From Bactrocera neohumeralis (lineage: Eukaryota > Arthropoda > Insecta > Diptera > Tephritidae), in contig NC_065923.1 of assembly GCF_024586455.1 (NCBI RefSeq), positions 44,958,264 to 45,022,263 on the forward strand: a DNA stretch of 64,000 nt. The letters are read 5' to 3'. Positions 59,244 through 64,000 of the stretch are shown here, piece after piece. How positions within the stretch are numbered: the stretch's first letter is position 1; each line of letters starts with the position of its first letter. Both the position numbers and the translations under genes were made by a program. The notes beneath the pieces were generated by a model. The model had not been told where the DNA came from, did no database searches, and was given only the letters and a program-made list of their open reading frames with translations.

Positions 59244-59480
59244 CATTATTTTCCCTGGGAGTATGTGAAGTCAGGGGCTTACGCCAGTCAACCAGCAACA
59301 CTTGGGTAGCTCGAACCTAATACTCAGGGCACTATAGCTGAAATTCCTGTCGAAATGCGGCACCGATTAATCGTTATTGAACAATATTTAAAATTGATAT
59401 CTTATTAAAAAATTCAGACAAACTTCACTGACAGTTAAAAAGTATTTTATATTCTTGCAACTTACATGAATCAAAGCCAG
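59244..59480. other. intergenic DNA, nothing identified
   Basis: Short unassigned stretch between a mariner and a repeat. Confidence 0.4.
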
Positions 59481-60682
59481 GGAAATATTTTATGGTGTAA
59501 AACGTCAACCTGAAAATCGACATACAAGCAATTTTATACATACACATAAGATTTTATCTATATTTCCCAACACCACATATTATTAACATGTCATATACTA
59601 AAAAACCAATCATATAGAGTAAAGACAGGCGGATGCTCGAAAATCCTGATATTAGTTATATGGGGCTAGGTCAAGTTTTCGCTCAAATTTATCTATTTAG
59701 ACACAAAGATACATTGTTAAGAATAAAACACGATCTCTTATTTTCATTGGGATAACTCACATATTGGCCGATATATGCGGTATAAAGTCACCCGGAAGTT
59801 CGATAATCTTTATATTAGGTATATGGGGCTAAGGGAAGTATTGGTCCGATTCAACCGATTTTTGCCACACAGACATACCATTATCAGAGAAGGATTTTTG
59901 AATCAAAAGTCAACTATAGGTACTGGGGTTCAATTATTTGGTACCTGTGGGCTTGAACAGTTTTCATTGGATTTGAACAAATTTTGGTCATAAGGTGACA
60001 TACGCATTATTGGTGCAAAGTTTAATCCCGTTAGATTAACTTCTTCTTAATTTGTGTACTGGAAAGTAAATTTTCACACTGTAACATGGGAATGTATAGT
60101 AAAAAAAATAACACGTACCAAATTTTGTCGAAATCGGTTAGTCCTGAGCGGGGTTATATTCCAATTTCATCCATTTTCACACTGTCGATAGGAGTTCTTA
60201 TAAGATTTGTACTCAGCAAATTTGGTTGTTGTAGGTAAAATGGTTTAGGAGAGATGTGCATTAAACTTGTCCAAGGGCGGGGCCACGCCCACTTTTTAAA
60301 AAAATTTTGCCCAAATTACAGTTTTACATCGTAATTTTATTCTTAGTTATGGCACTTTAAACGTTTTCGATTAATGGCGATTTGTGGGCGTAGCAGTGGT
60401 TCGAACTCTACGGTTCCGTCTACGAACTCTAATTTTTTTGCACTAGGAAACCCATATACAAAATTTCATTAAGATATCTAAATTTTTATTCAAGCTACAT
60501 CTTCCACGGATAGACGGATGGATGGATGGACAGGCAGACAGTCAACAGGATTTCAACTTTTCTCGTCATCCTGATCATATAAACAACCCTATATCAATCT
60601 CGATTAGTATTGAGCGATACGTATAACCGTTAGGTGAACAGAACTATAATGCTCTGATGCAACTGGTTGCAAGAGTATAAAA
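59481..60682 (+). repeat. interspersed repeat, family R1, longest copy
   Basis: About 1.2 kb non-coding. Key blocks in order: GGTGTAAAACGTCAACC, GGGGCTAGGTCAAG, GGCCGATATATGCGGTATAA, TCATAAGGTGACAT, GGCGGGGCCACGCCCACTTT, TGTGGGCGTAGCAGTGG, GACAGGCAGACAGTCAACAG, and the end GGTTGCAAGAGTATAAAAA. Other copies in the window cover parts of it, all on the plus strand. Class unknown. Confidence 0.7.
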
Positions 60683-61707
60683 ATTCATGTTATATTATTT
60701 GGAGAACAATTAAAATTTATACGCGGTTTAAATTGTAAATAAAGAGCGTGTATACGTCAGTCTCTTGTTTTTAGGGCAAAAACTCAAACTTCAGATGATC
60801 AACGTTGAACAATTTTTTTATTTTACATGCAAAAAAGAAGAAAATAGCTTAAATTAAGCTTAAGTTCTAAACGATGCAAATAATAATTTAATCCCTAGCG
60901 CTTTTTTGCAGAATTTTTAGAATTCTCATTAATTTTTTATATTGACAATCAAGTAAATGTAAAGCCTTTAGTGTACCTTGTATTTCGATTTATTATCGTT
61001 TTTATGGCATCGTTAAACATTTTTACGACAGTTTTGCAATTTGTTGCCGATATTTAAATGCCTACGATGGACCGCATCGATTACATTCTGTGAGACGAAA
61101 ATAAATGTTATAATACGTTGACGGTAAATTGTCTCTTGAGCAGACTAAGACGTGCCTCATTAAATGGTTGACCTGTTTTATGACTAAAATTGAAGGTACG
61201 ATGAGGTACAAAACAGCAATATTACATATTTATACATTAAATGAAAACGAAAGTGTGTTGGTTGCAAATATTATATATGTATATAATGAAAGAGTATGTT
61301 TTGGGTATCGGAAAAATATGCCTGACCACAATCATTAACAGATAATATGATTGTAATGGTCCTCAGTGAGGCTCAGTTAAGGACCCTTCGAGTGGTTGTT
61401 GGTTCTAACCTAGGTTTAGAGTTAATTAATTATTATTATTATGTTTCCACATAGAGTGCACGTTTACTAATATGAGCACATTTTGAAACAAAAATATATA
61501 CCTAAAAGATGACGTCAGCCGTAAATGACCAAACTTATATTATTTCATTTATACAGCAACCATTTATCAATATATAAATCTACAATTGAGTATGATTGGA
61601 CTGACAGATCATTGTTATTCTGTCACATTCAATCTTTTTCAGTTGATAACAATTTTAAATAGTTTGGGTTGCATTGCAAATGTAACTTACTCTTCCCGTA
61701 TTATTCG
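60683..61707. other. intergenic DNA, nothing identified
   Basis: AT-rich. A 69-codon plus frame (61129-61338) shows no domain. Confidence 0.4.
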
Positions 61708-62213
61708 TGTTCTTTACTAGCGTAGACACCGCTTACGCGATTACAGCCGATTTAACAACAGCGCGCCAGAAGTTTCTTTTTTTCGCAAGGTGGCGCAAAT
61801 TGGAGATTCCAAGCGAAGCCAAGTCCTACCGACCTCGGCTTTCTAACGAAGTGGAGATCTACCTTTCCTCTTCCTCTGCTTTCCCGACGTACCACACGAT
61901 CTAGCCAGCGCAGCCATTGTCTTTTAATTCGCTGGACTATGTCAATGTCGTTGTATACCTCATACAGCTCATCGTTCCACCGAATGGGATATTCGCCGTG
62001 ACCAATGCGCAAAGAACCAAAAATCTTTCGTAGAACCTTTCTCTCGTAAACTTTTAAGGCCGACTCATCACATGTTGTCATCGACCATGCCTCTGCACCA
62101 TATAGTAGGATGGGAATAATGAGTGACTTATAGAGTTCGGTTTTTGTTCGTCGAGAGAGGACTTTATTTCTCAATTACCTACTCAGTCCAAAGTAGCACC
62201 TGTTGGCAAGAGA
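61708..62213 (-). mobile_element. LINE copy E, 3' end fragment
   Basis: The 3' terminus GTAGACACCGCTTACGCG is at 61722. The minus strand encodes the RT C-terminal region in one 140-codon frame: TKTELYKSLIIPILLYGAEA, LKVYERKVLRKIFGSLRIGH, IVQRIKRQWLRWLDRVVR. The GHVVRMDEN block is partly deleted. 5'-truncated at about 62213. Confidence 0.85.
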
Positions 62214-62234
62214 TTTCTTGTACTGGAAAGTACA

Positions 62235-63080
62235 AGCATTAAATGGAGTTAAAGATTGTGTTACATGTGAAGTGGGCGTGGTTATTGCTCGATTTCATTC
62301 ATTTTCACAGCGTGACTTAGGAACATGAAAGGAATGCCACGTTCAAAATTGTATCGAAATAGGTCAGTCGAGCCCGAGATATGCGATTTTACCTAAAAGT
62401 GGCCGGTGCAACGCCCATCGTCCAAATTTTTTCACGGTCCCTATAAAGCATTGTCATACCAACCCGGCGACTAGTTTTTACGTTTCGGGCGTATTTAGTT
62501 ATCGATTTAGCGAGCTTAAGTAGTTTTGAACAGTACCGTTATATGGGGAGTGAGCGGGGTTATCTTCCATTTTCATCCACTTTCACACTATCGGTAGAAG
62601 TTCTTGTAATATTTGTGACGGCCGAATTTGGTTGTTGTAGCTTAAGTGGCTTTGGAGATATACATACACATTAAATATAATAGAGAGAAGGCCACGCCTA
62701 CTTTTTCAAAATTTTTTGTTCACATGTGCCCTTTGCTACTGCGATCAACTGTGCCAAATTACAATTTCATATTTTAATATAGGGCTTCGGTATTGCCCTT
62801 TATATGTTTTCGGTTAATGGCGATTTGTGGGCGTGGCAGTGGTCCGATTACGCCCAGCTAAGTTTCATCAAGATATCTTATTTTTTGCTCAAGTTACATC
62901 GTGTACGGACTGACCGACGGTCAGGCAGACAGTCAACAGGATTTCAACTTTTCTCATCAGCCTGATCATTTATATATATACAACTCTATATCTATCTCGT
63001 TTAGATTTAGGCAATATGTACAGTTAGGTAAACAAAACTATGATACATTGTAGCAACTGGTTGCAAGAGTATAAAAATTT
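62235..63080 (+). repeat. interspersed repeat, family R1, copy 5
   Basis: Matches the second half of the 59481-60682 copy: GAGATATGCGATTTTACC, GGCCGGTGCAACGCCCATC, GAAGGCCACGCCTACTTTTT, TGTGGGCGTGGCAGTGGTCC, GGCAGACAGTCAACAGG and the end GGTTGCAAGAGTATAAAAA. Starts just after LINE copy E. Confidence 0.7.
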
Positions 63081-63094
63081 AATATAATCACCGT

Positions 63095-63890
63095 GAGAAA
63101 GGGTTCCATTTCGAGGTTCCCTACTTTTTCAAAGAAAAAACACAGAAACTTCTGGGTAATGTTTATTACCATTCGAATGAACATCTTTTGGCATTTATTT
63201 ATTGGCCGTGGCCACAACTCAATGATTCATCGGTTGTGTCCAATTTTAGATGAGTCGTTCGAGCATTTCAACTCGTAACTTGCAAATGACACGCAAGATA
63301 TTTTGCTCCAAGGCCTCAATCAAAGCGGGATTGTCTGCATTTAGACTTTTCATATTCCCACAGGAAAAAGTATAACGGTGTGATATCAAACGATATAGCT
63401 AGCCAACCGTCTGGCCCAAAACGTGAAATTATCTGCACACCGAAGTGATATCTCAATACATCCATTGATTTATAAGATGAGTGGGAAGTAACACCGTCTT
63501 GTTGAAACCAAATAGTCGGTTATCATGGCGCGATACGTTCTTACAGGCACCAGTTTTGAAGAAATATGGACACAAACCACAACAAACCGTTGTTTTTTAG
63601 TCAGTACGGGTGAAATGAGAGACAACTTTTTCAATACGACCGAAAGTTAACTAATGGCTGCAGACTACAAGCGGTAGTTGTGCAAATACTAAATTTGATG
63701 AACATGCGGAATCCTAAATGGATTAAGCAAAAGAATATCATTTGGCATAGAACATAACTGTTGAAGCACAACAAATATTAATACATCCCGAGAGATTAAT
63801 ATCAAAAACAATTTCAAACAATGTCGCACGATCATTTGCTTCGTCTTTTAACAAACAAAAATTGGCAAGAATTTTTAATTTAAATTTCGT
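63095..63890 (-). pseudogene. IS630-like transposon 3' end with decayed transposase
   Basis: Terminal block CCATTTCGAGGTTCCCTACT (63105) is shared with 18350. On the minus strand GVQIISRFGPDGWLAISFDI then TPLYFFLWEYEKSKC equals the family's IISR-x-GPVNWPPRSCDLTPLDYFLWGYVK, which carries the third catalytic residue region. Stops follow. The upstream part becomes unreadable by about 63890. Confidence 0.7.
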
Positions 63891-64000
63891 GCGAAGCATT
63901 TTTTTTCTAGTATGATATCACGGTCGGTGATATCTATGCCATATCTCACACCAAAATAATCATTAGCGTTTGGTCAACAAAGAATATCCATTAACTGTTG
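63891..64000. other. window edge, nothing identified
   Basis: Short AT-rich edge; it may belong to the same transposon. Confidence 0.3.

Overview
This window is repeat-dense, AT-rich eukaryotic nuclear DNA, almost certainly from a dipteran fly; a tephritid fruit fly is my best guess. The guess rests on overall character: several mariner and other Tc1/IS630-type transposons, an insect-type non-LTR retrotransposon with fused endonuclease and reverse transcriptase, a MADF exon with a GTAAGT splice donor, and degenerate interspersed repeats typical of flies. I see no intact host gene, rRNA, tRNA or CRISPR array. Nearly every recognisable coding stretch is a broken transposable element.

Layout. 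1-7.2 kb holds mariner and LINE remnants and a Tc1/IS630-like element with inverted ends (6240-7206). 7819-9991 is a 2.17-kb element with about 30-bp inverted ends and a TAA target duplication; it carries a RAG1/Transib-like transposase C-terminus on the minus strand and a MADF exon on the plus strand. 11.5-21.6 kb holds two internally deleted mariners, a rearranged LINE, other transposase fragments and degenerate repeats. 22772-25214 is a 2.44-kb element with roughly 270-310-bp inverted ends around a decayed gene for a PIN/FEN-like protein with a C-terminal CXC motif. Next come a Helitron helicase tail (25972-26172) and a 337-bp foldback (26326-26662).

28.5-31.6 kb is the most complete copy of the LINE family seen in five places, all on the minus strand. 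It abuts a 22-kb head-to-tail satellite with a 177-bp monomer (31631-53813), interrupted by a 934-bp non-autonomous transposon and ending at a 100-N scaffold gap. A 234-bp direct repeat (about 96% identical, no indels) lies on both sides of this LINE-plus-satellite block. Beyond it are an LTR-element remnant with a primer-binding site, a LINE copy with an inverted 5' end (twin priming), a jockey-type fragment, a second mariner deletion derivative with the same internal junction as the first, two long degenerate interspersed repeats and a transposase fragment running towards the window edge.

The region looks like pericentromeric or other heterochromatin: satellite, nested transposons and no conserved gene. 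The best candidates for something not well described are the two transposon-like units at 7819-9991 and 22772-25214 and the 177-bp satellite.
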